Positions 8,709 through 16,383 of a DNA stretch of 64,000 nucleotides are shown here, piece by piece. The translations under genes and the position numbers were made by a program. The notes under the pieces were generated by a model that searched no databases, was not told the origin of the DNA, and was given only the letters and a program-made list of their open reading frames with translations. Source of the DNA: Faecalibacterium sp. An121. GTDB taxonomy: Bacteria > Bacillota > Clostridia > Oscillospirales > Ruminococcaceae. Within the stretch, counting starts at the first letter, position 1; every line of letters starts with the position of its first letter. The DNA lies in assembly GCF_002160915.1 (NCBI RefSeq), contig NZ_NFLM01000003.1:62001-126000 (forward strand), written 5' to 3'.

Positions 8709-8903
8709 GGCCGTGCGGCCCCTAAAATAGTTGCCCCGAACCCGCCGCCGGCGCGCCGCATAGAATGATTCAGATGCCCGGCCCCGCCAGCTTGCGATTG
8801 ATTTTTTTGGCCGGAAATGGTACACTTCCTCTATGTACGAAAGGATTGGTAAAAGCAGGGGGGCGGCTTCCGGGCGCGTCTCCCCAGAAATGAGGAAGCA
8901 ATC

Positions 8904-9863
8904 ATGGTTTCAATTTTGTTGTCGATCATAGGCCAGCGCGGGGTGGATGCGCTGGCGTTCCTGCTGGCGTTCGTGCTTACGGGGCTGCTTACCGGCCTGT
9001 TCCGCAGCCGCCTGCCCCAAGACCATGGCCGGGCCTACGCGGTGGACGGCGCCCTGTCCAAGGGCAAAGCCCGGGGCGCGGGCCTGATCTTCGTGCTGTG
9101 CATCGTGCTGGTTTCCCTGGCCTTTGTGCCGTTCCATCTGGAATACTGCATCTATATGGTGCTGCTCATTGCGTCCATGCTGTCGGGCTACCTGGACGAC
9201 GCCTCCGACACCGCCTGGAACGAATACAAAAAGGGCCTGATCGATTTCATCATCGCAGCGGTGGCCGGCGTCACCTATCTGAATTTCAACGGCTGCGGCG
9301 TGCAGCTGCTGGGCTGGTATTTCCAGATCCCGTACCCCTTGTACCTGCTGCTCATCATCATTCTGATCTGGGCCAGCATCAATGTGGTCAACTGCACCGA
9401 CGGTGTGGACGGCCTGTCGGCCAGCGTGGCGGTGGTCAGCATGGGCACCTTTGCGCTGCTGTACGGCCAGTACATGGGAGCTTATGTCACCGCCACGGCG
9501 GTGTTTGTGGGCGCGCTGCTGGCTTATCTGTGGGGCAATGCCAAGCCCTCCAGCGTCCTGATGGGGGATGCGGGCAGCCGCGCCATGGGCTTTTTCCTGG
9601 CCCTGCTGGCGCTGAAATCGGGGCATCCCTTCGCGTTCCTGCTGGCTGCGCTGGTGTTCATCGCGGACGGCAGCCTGGGGATCCTGAAGATCAGCTTCAA
9701 GCGCTTTCTGCACATCAGCATCCTGAAAAACACCCTGACCCCCCTCCACGACCACGCCCGCAAGCGTCTGGGCTGGAGCGACGAGCAGGTGGTGATCCGC
9801 TGGGTGGTGATGCAATGCGTGGCATCGGCGATCCTGGCGGCTCTGGCCGGCTTTGGTGCCTGA
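8904..9863 (+). CDS. MraY/WecA-type polyprenyl-phosphate phospho-sugar transferase
   Basis: 319-residue polytopic membrane protein of glycosyltransferase family 4, which transfers a UDP-linked phospho-sugar to undecaprenyl phosphate. MraY landmarks are present: the aspartate pair in GYLDD (about residue 95), NCTDGVDGL (about 170), LMGDAGSRAMG (about 220) and PLHDHARKRLGWSDEQVVIRW near the C-terminus, the last matching the MraY loop but with HDH where most have HHH. Around ten hydrophobic segments. Most likely phospho-N-acetylmuramoyl-pentapeptide transferase (lipid I synthesis), but it stands alone, away from any mur/fts genes, so a teichoic-type or undecaprenyl-phosphate GlcNAc-1-P transferase cannot be excluded. 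A terminator at 9871-9905 closes the unit. Confidence 0.85.
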   Translation: MVSILLSIIGQRGVDALAFLLAFVLTGLLTGLFRSRLPQDHGRAYAVDGALSKGKARGAGLIFVLCIVLVSLAFVPFHLEYCIYMVLLIASMLSGYLDDASDTAWNEYKKGLIDFIIAAVAGVTYLNFNGCGVQLLGWYFQIPYPLYLLLIIILIWASINVVNCTDGVDGLSASVAVVSMGTFALLYGQYMGAYVTATAVFVGALLAYLWGNAKPSSVLMGDAGSRAMGFFLALLALKSGHPFAFLLAALVFIADGSLGILKISFKRFLHISILKNTLTPLHDHARKRLGWSDEQVVIRWVVMQCVASAILAALAGFGA

Positions 9864-9870
9864 CCGGTAC

Positions 9871-9905
9871 GGCTCCCGTCTCCTTTGGGGGACGGGGGCT
9901 TTTTT
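9871..9905 (+). terminator. Terminator after the MraY-like gene
   Basis: GCTCCCGTC pairs with GACGGGGGC around a short pyrimidine/TTT loop and is followed by six T. Confidence 0.8.
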
Positions 9906-9916
9906 GCGCCTCTGTG

Positions 9917-9945
9917 TTGACAAGTATACTTGTCCATGCTATACT
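9917..9945 (+). promoter_or_regulatory. Consensus promoter with palindromic operator for the DUF6442-XRE pair
   Basis: TTGACA (9917-9922), 17-nt spacer, TATACT (9940-9945). A perfect 14-bp palindrome ACAAGTATACTTGT (9920-9933) overlaps the -35 box and spacer, and a further ACTTGTC half-site lies at about 9961. This fits repression by the XRE protein encoded two genes downstream (inferred autoregulation). Confidence 0.75.
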
Positions 9946-9987
9946 GAAACTGTAAATAAAACTTGTCAGCCCCGGGAGGTGCGCACC

Positions 9988-10314
9988 ATGAAAAAAGAGG
10001 ATATCCTGCAAAAAGCCCGCAGCGAGGGCAACGGCGAATATGAGGAGCGGGTCCAGGGCCGCATCATGACCCGCAGCGCCCTGGCGGTGGTGGCGCTGTG
10101 CGCCTTCTTCTGGCTGGCGAGGGTGTTCCAGGCCGACCGGCTGGGCCTGGCTGAGGTGGGCGCCTGGGAGCTGCCCGCCATCGCCACCGGTTACGCCGCG
10201 TTTGTCCACCTGTGGATGTATGCGCGGTTGAAGACCCGGGCCAATCTGGTGGGCGGCCTGTGCTGTCTGGTGGGATTTCTGGCTTTTACCGTGCGGTTTT
10301 TGGTCGGGTTGTGA
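9988..10314 (+). CDS. Small membrane protein, DUF6442-like
   Basis: 108 residues beginning MKKEDILQKARSEG, a polar N-terminus of about 28 residues followed by three hydrophobic segments (roughly 30-48, 58-76, 88-107). This matches the small DUF6442-type proteins often found immediately upstream of a compact XRE regulator in Firmicutes; their function is unknown. The ATG at 9988 with GGGAGGT 7-8 nt before it is preferred to an in-frame upstream start at 9853, which would lie ahead of the promoter. Ten nt separate it from the regulator, so the two are one transcript. Confidence 0.75.
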   Translation: MKKEDILQKARSEGNGEYEERVQGRIMTRSALAVVALCAFFWLARVFQADRLGLAEVGAWELPAIATGYAAFVHLWMYARLKTRANLVGGLCCLVGFLAFTVRFLVGL

Positions 10315-10324
10315 GGAGGTTACC

Positions 10325-10537
10325 ATGAAGGAAGAGCTTGTGCTCAAAAACCGCCTGAAAGAGACGCGCATGGCGGCGGGGCTGTCCCAGGCACAGCTTG
10401 CGGCGATGGTGGGCGTGTCCCGCAACACCATCAGCTCGATCGAGACGGGGCAGTTCAACCCCACCGCCAAGCTGGCCCTCATCCTCTGCATTGCGCTGGA
10501 CAAAAAATTCGAGGAGCTGTTCTACTTTGACGACTGA
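10325..10537 (+). CDS. XRE-family helix-turn-helix regulator
   Basis: A 70-residue protein that is essentially a single HTH_3 domain: KNRLKETRMAAGLSQAQLAAMVGVSRNTISSIE with helix 3 around SRNTISSIETG, then a short dimerisation tail ending FYFDD. Such YgzD-like mini-regulators typically bind an operator at their own promoter; the palindrome at 9920-9933 is the obvious candidate. GTGAGGAGGT precedes the ATG. The stop overlaps the TTG start of the next gene. Confidence 0.88.
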   Translation: MKEELVLKNRLKETRMAAGLSQAQLAAMVGVSRNTISSIETGQFNPTAKLALILCIALDKKFEELFYFDD

Positions 10538-11105
10538 AGAAAACCTCGCCTGCGCCAAGGCCGCCCAGCGGCGGCAGGGCATCGCGGCGCGGCGGGCGCT
10601 CTCGCCCGAAGCCCGGCAGGCGGCCGATGCGGCCATCTGCGCCCGGGCGGCAGCCCTGCCCCAGTGGCAGAAGGCGGGCCGGGTGCTGGCCTACGCTGCC
10701 TTTGGCGGGGAACCGGACCTGTCCGCCCTGCTGGCGGGCTGCGGCAAGCAGGTGGCCTACCCCATCTGCGGGGAGGAATGCTCCATGCGGGCGGCTTGTC
10801 CCGCCCCGGTGGACGGCTGGACGCGGGGCGCCTATGGCATCCGGACGCCGGTGGAGGCCCGGGCCCGGATCCTGCCGCCCGAGGCCCTGGACCTGGTGCT
10901 GGTGCCCTGCACTGCCTTTGACGCGGACTGCCGCCGCGTGGGGATGGGCAAAGGCTATTATGACCGGTATCTGCCGCGGTGTACCGGCGCGGCCTGGTTT
11001 GGCGTCGCCTATGAGGCGCAGAAGGTGGACGCCGCCGCGGCCGGGCCGCTGGACGTGCGGCTGGATGGTGTGATCACAGAAAGGGGGATCTATTTATGGA
11101 AATGA
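10527..11105 (+). CDS. 5-formyltetrahydrofolate cyclo-ligase
   Basis: 192 residues if started at TTG 10527, which has GAGGAG 10 nt upstream inside the XRE gene; no good ATG exists near the homologous N-terminus. It converts 5-formyl-THF to 5,10-methenyl-THF with ATP. Family features: basic N-terminus AKAAQRRQGIAARRAL, DLVLVPCTAFDADCRRVGMG and the phosphate-binding GMGKGYYDRYL, then the C-terminal GVAYEAQ and DGVITERGIY. It overlaps the cyclohydrolase gene by 10 nt, placing the production of 5,10-methenyl-THF directly beside its two users. Confidence 0.9.
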   Translation: MTTEENLACAKAAQRRQGIAARRALSPEARQAADAAICARAAALPQWQKAGRVLAYAAFGGEPDLSALLAGCGKQVAYPICGEECSMRAACPAPVDGWTRGAYGIRTPVEARARILPPEALDLVLVPCTAFDADCRRVGMGKGYYDRYLPRCTGAAWFGVAYEAQKVDAAAAGPLDVRLDGVITERGIYLWK

Positions 11106-11719
11106 TGCAGAAAAGCTGTGGGCTGTTTGTGGACGAGCTTGCCTCCAAGGCGGCGGTGCCGGGGGGCGGGGGCGCGTCGGCTCTGGTAGGGGCTGTCGGG
11201 ATCGCCTTAGGCAATATGGTGGGCTGCCTGACCCTGGGCAAAGCCAAATATGCGGCGGTGGAGCCGGATATTTTGGCCCTGAACGAAAAAGCCAGCGCCC
11301 TGCGGGCCCGCCTGAAAAGCCTGGTGGAGGCGGACGCGGTGGCTTTTGCACCCCTGGCCAAGGCGTATTCCATCCCCAAAGATGACCCGGCCCGGGCCGC
11401 CGTCATGGAGAGCGCTCTGGACGCCGCGGCCGCCGTCCCGCTGGAGATCATGGCCTGCTGCTGCCGGGCCGTTGCCCTGCTGGAGGAGTATGCGGCCAAG
11501 GGCAGCGTGCTGGCGCTGTCGGACGCGGGCTGCGGGGCCCTGTTCTGCGCGGCCGCCTTGCAGGCCGCCGGCCTGAACGTGACCGTCAATACCCGTCTGA
11601 TGGCCGACCGGGCCAAGGCCGCCCGCCTGGACGCCCAGGTGGAGGAGATGCTGCGGGAATACCCGGCCCGCGCCAACGCTGTGTATGAGCGGGTCAGGGC
11701 CCGCCTGGGAGGGAAATGA
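11096..11719 (+). CDS. FchA/FTCD-type cyclodeaminase-cyclohydrolase (probable methenyl-THF cyclohydrolase)
   Basis: 207 residues, all-helical formimidotetrahydrofolate cyclodeaminase fold with the glycine-rich loop VPGGGGASALVGAVG near residue 22, the VEADAVAFAPL segment near 80 and AALQAAGLNVTVNTRLM near 160. In clostridia this family (FchA) is the monofunctional 5,10-methenyl-THF cyclohydrolase; without formimidoyl-transferase or histidine-degradation genes nearby, that role fits better than formimino-THF deamination. It sits between 5-FCL (10-nt overlap) and folD (4-nt ATGA overlap). The adjacent FolD lacks the residues normally needed for cyclohydrolase activity. Confidence 0.8.
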   Translation: MEMMQKSCGLFVDELASKAAVPGGGGASALVGAVGIALGNMVGCLTLGKAKYAAVEPDILALNEKASALRARLKSLVEADAVAFAPLAKAYSIPKDDPARAAVMESALDAAAAVPLEIMACCCRAVALLEEYAAKGSVLALSDAGCGALFCAAALQAAGLNVTVNTRLMADRAKAARLDAQVEEMLREYPARANAVYERVRARLGGK

Positions 11720-12576
11720 AAATGGCAATGCTGCTGAAAGGCGCGCAGGCTGCTGCCGCCATGAACGAAAAGACCGCCGCCCGTGTCGCCCGGCTGGAAG
11801 CGGCCGGGGTCCGGCCCACCCTGGCCGTGGTGCGGGTGGGGGAGCGCCCCGATGACCTCTCCTATGAAAAAGGCGTGATGAACCGCTGTTCAAAGCTGGG
11901 CATCCAAGTGCAGCTCGATGCGCTGCCCGCCGATGCGGCTCAGGAGGAGCTGCTGGCCGTGCTGGACCGGATCAACCGGGACGCGGCAGTCCATGGCTGC
12001 CTGCTGTTCCGGCCTCTGCCGCCCCAGATGGAGGATGGCGCCATCCGTGCGGCCCTGGCCCCCGAAAAGGACGTGGACGGCATCACCGATGCGTCGCTGG
12101 CGGGTGTGTTTACCGGCAGCGGGGTGGGGTATCCGCCCTGCACCGCACAGGCCTGTGTAGAGATCCTGGAGCACTACGGCATCCCGCTGGAGGGCAGGCG
12201 GGTGACGGTGGTGGGCCGCAGTCTGGTGGTGGGCAAGCCCGCGGCCATGCTGCTGGACCGCAAAAACGCCACCGTGACCATCTGCAATTCCCGCACGCAG
12301 GGTCTGGAGCAGCTGTGCCGTCAGGCCGATGTGCTGGTGGTGGCCATGGGCCGGCGCGGGGCCATTGGTTCCGGCTGCTTTGCCCCGGGGCAGGCGGTGG
12401 TGGATGTGGGCATCCACACCGACGAGACCGGCAAACTCTGCGGCGACGTCCGTTTTGACGAGGCTGAGCCGGTGGTGGCTGCCATCACCCCGGTGCCGGG
12501 CGGTGTGGGCGCCATGACTACTTCGGTGCTGGCCGCCCATGTAGTGGAGGCCGCTGTCCGGGCTGCTGGCCTGTAA
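11716..12576 (+). CDS. folD: FolD-family methylene-THF dehydrogenase, divergent active site
   Basis: 286 residues. Seen: catalytic-domain strand TLAVVRVGERPDDLSYEKG, KDVDGITDASLAG, PCTAQACVEILEHYGIPLEG, the NADP-binding VTVVGRSLVVGKPAAMLL and C-terminal ITPVPGGVGAMTTSVL. The usual YxxxK motif, whose Lys (human Lys56) drives the cyclohydrolase step, reads YEKGV here, with Val at the Lys position and Lys shifted to Y+2. The usual Gln of VQLPLP reads FRPLP (Arg). The second Asp motif (KDVDG) is kept. The enzyme is therefore probably dehydrogenase-active but weak or inactive as a cyclohydrolase, the missing step coming from the upstream FchA-like protein. Start overlaps the previous stop (ATGA); an in-frame ATG at 11722 is an alternative. 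Confidence 0.9.
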   Translation: MKMAMLLKGAQAAAAMNEKTAARVARLEAAGVRPTLAVVRVGERPDDLSYEKGVMNRCSKLGIQVQLDALPADAAQEELLAVLDRINRDAAVHGCLLFRPLPPQMEDGAIRAALAPEKDVDGITDASLAGVFTGSGVGYPPCTAQACVEILEHYGIPLEGRRVTVVGRSLVVGKPAAMLLDRKNATVTICNSRTQGLEQLCRQADVLVVAMGRRGAIGSGCFAPGQAVVDVGIHTDETGKLCGDVRFDEAEPVVAAITPVPGGVGAMTTSVLAAHVVEAAVRAAGL

Positions 12577-12618
12577 AGCACACATTTTCGCATAAAAATG
12601 CAAAGCCCCCGGCCTATC

Positions 12619-12824
12619 AAAAAAGTCCCGTCCAGCCGACATGTGCGGATGGACGGGACACATACAGGGAAATTGAGCGCTGAGAGTGTGCGAGGCCGCA
12701 AGGCCGAGTGCGCGGTTCAGCGCTCAATTTTGTCCCCAGGGGGATACCAGGGGGAAGGAATTTCTGACGCGCGGCTGCGCGCAGAAATGGGTTCCCCCTG
12801 GAGCGTGGCGCTTTTGCGACACGC
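12619..12824 (-). repeat. Long structured intergenic element, copy B (minus-sense)
   Basis: An inverted near-copy of the element at 8501-8708. In minus-strand reading: hairpin 12824-12803 (one T-C mismatch in this copy), helix CCAGGGGGAA / TTCCCCCTGG enclosing ATTTCTG / CAGAAAT with tip CGCGC / GCGCG, helix AAATTGAGCGCTGA / TCAGCGCTCAATTT enclosing GGCC-TTGC-GGCC, then GTCCCGTCC / GGACGGGAC (12659-12625 region) and six T. It is sense-oriented downstream of the ABC ATPase gene, as copy C is to its lipoprotein. It occupies most of the 12577-13014 gap; the rest holds the terminator at 12866. Confidence 0.8.
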
Positions 12825-12865
12825 TAACCCCTCGGTCAGTGACCGGGGGCGCGTCCAAACCACAA

Positions 12866-12892
12866 AGAGCCGCTGGCATAACCAGCGGCTCT
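12866..12892 (-). terminator. Terminator of the ABC ATPase gene
   Basis: AGAGCCGCTGG / CCAGCGGCTCT, perfect 11-bp stem, followed on the minus strand by TTTGTGG. It precedes the structured element, the same order as at 8471-8708. Confidence 0.75.
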
Positions 12893-13014
12893 CTGTGTTA
12901 GGAGAAGCTTACGTCTCTATGATGAGGGGATCTATGACGGTGAGCCCTCCCGGCGTACCAGAGAAATTGGGGGGCAAGCTCGCAGCACGCCGGACAGGCC
13001 CATAGGTCAACACA

Positions 13015-14130
13015 TTAGTTGAGGACAGTCAGCTCGGTGTCGATGTCGAAGACATGGACCTTGTGGGGATCGAAGGCAACGCGGACGGTATCGCCATGAC
13101 GAGCCTTGGAGGTGGGAGAAACGCGGGCGGTCATCTTGTTGCCCTTGTAATCCAGGTACAGGTAGATCTCGGCGCCCATCATTTCGGAAACCTCGACCTG
13201 AGCGTCCAGCTGGCAGTCGGGGTGCTTTGCCATGAACTCGGGCTCGTCGTCGATGTCCTCGGGACGGATGCCCATCTTGACCTTCTTGCCGACATAAGCG
13301 TCCAGCTTGCCGTCAGCGGTCTTTTCCTTGGGCAGGGGGATCATGTCGCCGCCCAGATCGATGGCGTACTGGTCGCCCTTCTTGGCCACGGTGCCGTCCA
13401 GGAAGTTCATCTGGGGGCTGCCGATGAAGCCTGCAACGAACATATTGCAGGGATAATCGTACAGGTTCTGCGGGGTATCGACCTGCTGGATGATGCCATC
13501 CTTCATGACGACGATGCGGTCGCCCATGGTCATGGCCTCGGTCTGGTCGTGGGTAACGTAGATGAAGGTGGTAGCCAGCTTCTTGTGCAGCTTGATGATC
13601 TCAGTGCGCATGCTGGTACGCAGCTTGGCGTCCAGGTTGGACAGAGGCTCGTCCAGCAGGAAGACGGCCGGGTTACGGACCATGGCGCGGCCCAGGGCAA
13701 CACGCTGACGCTGGCCGCCCGACAGAGCCTTGGGCTTGCGGTCCAGCAGGTGCTCGATCTCCAGGATCTTGGCAGCCTCATGCACGCGCTTGTCGATCTC
13801 GTCCTTGGGAGTCTTGCGCAGCTCCAGGCCGAAAGCGATGTTCTTGTAAACGGTCATGTGGGGGTACAGAGCGTAGCTCTGGAAGACCATGGCGATATCA
13901 CGATCTTTGGGGGGGACGTCGTTGATCAGACGGCCGCCGATGTACATCTCGCCCTTGGAGATCTCCTCCAGACCGGCGATCATGCGCAGGGTGGTGGACT
14001 TACCGCAGCCGGAGGGGCCGACGAAGATGATGAACTCTTTGTCCTTGATCTCCAGGTTGAAGTCGGTAACGGACGGAGCGGTAGCGCCCGGATAGATCTT
14101 GTAAATGTGCTGGCAGCTAATCGAAGCCAT
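13015..14130 (-). CDS. Sugar ABC importer ATPase, MsmX/UgpC/MalK type
   Basis: 371 residues. Full CUT1-class ATPase: Walker [20 protein letters not shown]-loop [14 protein letters not shown], signature [16 protein letters not shown], Walker [17 protein letters not shown], switch His in [14 protein letters not shown], and a C-terminal TOBE regulatory domain with GIRPEDI and [17 protein letters not shown]. No permease or binding protein is nearby, so it is probably a shared ATPase energising several carbohydrate importers, as MsmX does in Bacillus. AGGAGG before the ATG at 14130 fixes the start; the frame stays open far upstream but lacks a ribosome binding site. Divergent from an AraC regulator. 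Confidence 0.93.
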   Translation of the reverse strand: MASISCQHIYKIYPGATAPSVTDFNLEIKDKEFIIFVGPSGCGKSTTLRMIAGLEEISKGEMYIGGRLINDVPPKDRDIAMVFQSYALYPHMTVYKNIAFGLELRKTPKDEIDKRVHEAAKILEIEHLLDRKPKALSGGQRQRVALGRAMVRNPAVFLLDEPLSNLDAKLRTSMRTEIIKLHKKLATTFIYVTHDQTEAMTMGDRIVVMKDGIIQQVDTPQNLYDYPCNMFVAGFIGSPQMNFLDGTVAKKGDQYAIDLGGDMIPLPKEKTADGKLDAYVGKKVKMGIRPEDIDDEPEFMAKHPDCQLDAQVEVSEMMGAEIYLYLDYKGNKMTARVSPTSKARHGDTVRVAFDPHKVHVFDIDTELTVLN

Positions 14131-14185
14131 GTGTGTGCCTCCTACTATGTGTTGTGTGGTGTATGTGCGGGGATTTTGCTGACCC

Positions 14186-14217
14186 TTGACGGGTCCCTCA
14201 CTTGCTGGTACTATAAT
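14186..14217 (+). promoter_or_regulatory. Promoter region of the AraC regulator, shared divergent spacer
   Basis: TTGACG (14186-14191) with TACTAT (14209-14214, 17-nt spacer) or the overlapping TATAAT (14212-14217). The 140-nt divergent spacer must also hold the minus-strand promoter of the ABC ATPase gene. Confidence 0.5.
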
Positions 14218-14271
14218 AGCAGATATTTTTGTGTTATGGAATAGCATTTTATTGATTAGAGGTGTCGGATA

Positions 14272-15105
14272 TTGATTTATAATTGGGAGGCCACCGCCGC
14301 GCTGGCGTCGGTGCGGGACGAGCAGACCGCTCAGCCTTTCACGCTGACGGGAGAGGGGCTGTGGGTGTGCCTGCTTTCCAGCGGCAGCTGTACCGCCGCA
14401 CTGGGGGACGCCCCGGGCGCCCTGCCATCCCTGCCGCCCAAGGAAGTGGAGGCCGGCGGGCTGATCCTCAGCCGCAGCCCCCTGCAGCTGACCCCCGCGG
14501 GGGAGAGCCATATCCTGTGCCTGCTGCTCACCGGTTCGGCTCCGGCCCAGCTGCTGGCGGGGCTGCCCATCCAGCCGTTCCCTGCGCGGGGCGAGAGCTG
14601 CCCCGGCGCCGCCGAGCTGATGGACCGTCTGGCCGGCGGGGAGTTCAACGGCGGCCGGGCCCGCAGTCAGATGGTGTTTGCCCTGCTGTGCGAACTGGCC
14701 AACGCCGACAGCGCCGCCCCGCCCCTGCCGCCCCTGGCCGCCGCAGCCATTGAAGATATCCGGGCCAACTACGCCGGCCTGTATGGCGTGGAGGAGCTGA
14801 GCGAGCGTCTGGGGGTGTCCAAAAGCCACCTAATCCGTGTGTTTACGGCGGCGGTGGGGGTGCCCCCGGGGCGCTATTTGACCAGCGTGCGGATCGAGGC
14901 GGCCATGAAGCTGCTGCTCCACCGGGAGTACAGCTTGGATGTGGTGGCCAGCCTGTGCGGCTTCTCGGGGGCCAACTACCTGTGCCGGGTATTCAAAAAG
15001 GAGACGGGCCAGACCCCCGCCCAGTGGCGCGCCGCGGCCGCCCGCACCGCCATGGCGGACCTGTCTGCCGACGAGCGTACCCGGGAGCAGGCGATGTATA
15101 TATAA
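14272..15105 (+). CDS. AraC-family transcriptional regulator
   Basis: 277 residues starting at TTG (RBS GAGGTG). The N-terminal ~155 residues resemble a cupin-type effector domain; the C-terminal ~100 residues are a double helix-turn-helix: [22 protein letters not shown] then [27 protein letters not shown] with the family end TPAQWR. Divergent to the sugar ABC ATPase gene, with which it shares a 140-nt promoter spacer, so control of that gene in response to a carbohydrate is likely but unproven. A perfect hairpin follows at 15107-15131. Confidence 0.85.
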   Translation: MIYNWEATAALASVRDEQTAQPFTLTGEGLWVCLLSSGSCTAALGDAPGALPSLPPKEVEAGGLILSRSPLQLTPAGESHILCLLLTGSAPAQLLAGLPIQPFPARGESCPGAAELMDRLAGGEFNGGRARSQMVFALLCELANADSAAPPLPPLAAAAIEDIRANYAGLYGVEELSERLGVSKSHLIRVFTAAVGVPPGRYLTSVRIEAAMKLLLHREYSLDVVASLCGFSGANYLCRVFKKETGQTPAQWRAAAARTAMADLSADERTREQAMYI

Positions 15106-15106
15106 A

Positions 15107-15131
15107 CCCCGCCTGCAGCTTGCAGGCGGGG
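15107..15131. terminator. Hairpin after the AraC gene
   Basis: CCCCGCCTGCA / TGCAGGCGGGG, perfect 11-bp stem with a 3-nt loop. The T-run is on the minus side (GGGGTTTATAT); on the plus side it lacks one, so terminator strength is uncertain. Confidence 0.55.
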
Positions 15132-15298
15132 CGATGTGCGGTGTTTGGAAATCTATACCCAAATAAACCTTCGATTTGCCACTTTATGCAATTTTAGTAT
15201 ACCGTAAATAAGGCTGTCAATCAAGCATTTTTCCGCAAAAGGGACGATTTGACCGCAAACCGGAAAGGTATACTTTTTTGTGCAAAGGAGGTCAAGTC

Positions 15299-16324
15299 AT
15301 GCGTATCAGACGGCCCATCGCTCTTATCCTGTCGGCGGCGCTGGCCGCCGGCGCTCTCACCGGGTGCAGCTGGGAGGAATTTTTGGAGTGGCTCAACAGC
15401 TCCTCCAGCAGTTCTTCTTCCAGCTCCTCCAGCCAGGCCAGCAGGCCCAATCACGACGACAACGACAGCAGCGCCCCTTCCTCCAGCAGCTCTCCCTCCA
15501 GCCAGCCGGACAGCTCCTCCAGCCAGGTCGTTACGGACGATCCCAGCACATGGCCGCATGGTGATAATGGACAGTTGGTCGCACCGGATACATTAGAGGA
15601 GTTGCCAAGTAGTATTAAGAACTATATTACGGGTGACATTACCGGCATCGACCTGAGTGCCACCGAAATAACCACCATTGGCGACGATGCGTTTAATAGT
15701 TGCAATACCCTGACAGAAATTATCCTGCCCGAGACATTGACGACTATTAAAGCCGGTGCGTTTCAGAGCTGCTCTAATCTCACCTCGATCAACCTGAAGG
15801 ATACCAAGGTAACAACCATTGAAAACAATGCATTTACCGGCTGCACCAGTCTGGCAACCGTCAACCTGCCCAGTACCGTGACAAAGATTGCCAATAGTGC
15901 ATTTTGGGGCTGCACCAACCTCACCTCGATCAACCTGGAGGATACCGGGATAGAGACCATTGGAGTCAATACATTTAACGAATGCACCAGTCTGGCAAAC
16001 GTCATCCTGCCCGACACGGTGGAAAAGATTGAAACGGCCGCATTCCAGAGCTGCACCGGCCTGACCGATCTATTTTTTACGAGTGCGACTGTTCCTGAAA
16101 TTGTAGAAAAAAGTGATACTTTTCCCGTTGCCGCTGGCGCATTTCTGGGCGTCGATGCGGCCAAGCTTACCATTTATTACCCCAGCACATGGAATGATAC
16201 TAAGATTCAAGAGCTCAAGGATGCAATACTAGCCAGCGGCATGAAAGGAACCCCAAACTATTCAGCTGGCTCTCCCCCCGCGACCTTATCGCTGCTGGAC
16301 GCCGCGCGGCTCTTTGGGCTGTGA
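15299..16324 (+). CDS. Leucine-rich-repeat (BspA-like) lipoprotein
   Basis: 341 residues. Lipoprotein signal ending LTGC (Cys 23), then a long Ser-rich stalk (several SSSSS runs, about 32-82) and from about residue 110 at least five ~23-residue LRR_5/BspA-type repeats with the pattern LTSINLxDTxVxTIxxxAFxxC. A non-repeat C-terminal cap ends the protein. Such repeats mediate binding to host or bacterial surfaces in other species; here the ligand is unknown. AAAGGAGGT 7 nt before the ATG at 15299 favours it over an in-frame start at 15278. Repeats are lower in GC than the signal and stalk. Terminator at 16343. Confidence 0.88.
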   Translation: MRIRRPIALILSAALAAGALTGCSWEEFLEWLNSSSSSSSSSSSSQASRPNHDDNDSSAPSSSSSPSSQPDSSSSQVVTDDPSTWPHGDNGQLVAPDTLEELPSSIKNYITGDITGIDLSATEITTIGDDAFNSCNTLTEIILPETLTTIKAGAFQSCSNLTSINLKDTKVTTIENNAFTGCTSLATVNLPSTVTKIANSAFWGCTNLTSINLEDTGIETIGVNTFNECTSLANVILPDTVEKIETAAFQSCTGLTDLFFTSATVPEIVEKSDTFPVAAGAFLGVDAAKLTIYYPSTWNDTKIQELKDAILASGMKGTPNYSAGSPPATLSLLDAARLFGL

Positions 16325-16342
16325 CCCACCCTCAGAACAATA

Positions 16343-16375
16343 CCCCCGCCTCTGCAATGAGGCGGGGGCGTTTTT
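16343..16375. terminator. Terminator between the LRR lipoprotein and deoA-like gene
   Basis: CCCCCGCCTC / GAGGCGGGGG with a 6-nt loop and TTTTT, lying between convergent genes; only the plus side has a T-run. Confidence 0.85.
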
Positions 16376-16383
16376 GTGCCTTT

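Noticed and set aside
8415-8825. Open frames across the structured element at 8501-8708 and its copy at 12619-12824
   Set aside because: Frames are not conserved between the two copies, whereas pairing is.
14131-14829. N-terminal extension of the sugar ABC ATPase to 604 codons
   Set aside because: It runs antisense through the AraC gene; the ATG at 14130 has AGGAGG and gives the normal family length.
15395-15540. Poly-serine coding repeats as a possible CRISPR or tandem-repeat array
   Set aside because: These are in-frame serine codons of the lipoprotein stalk without repeat-spacer structure.
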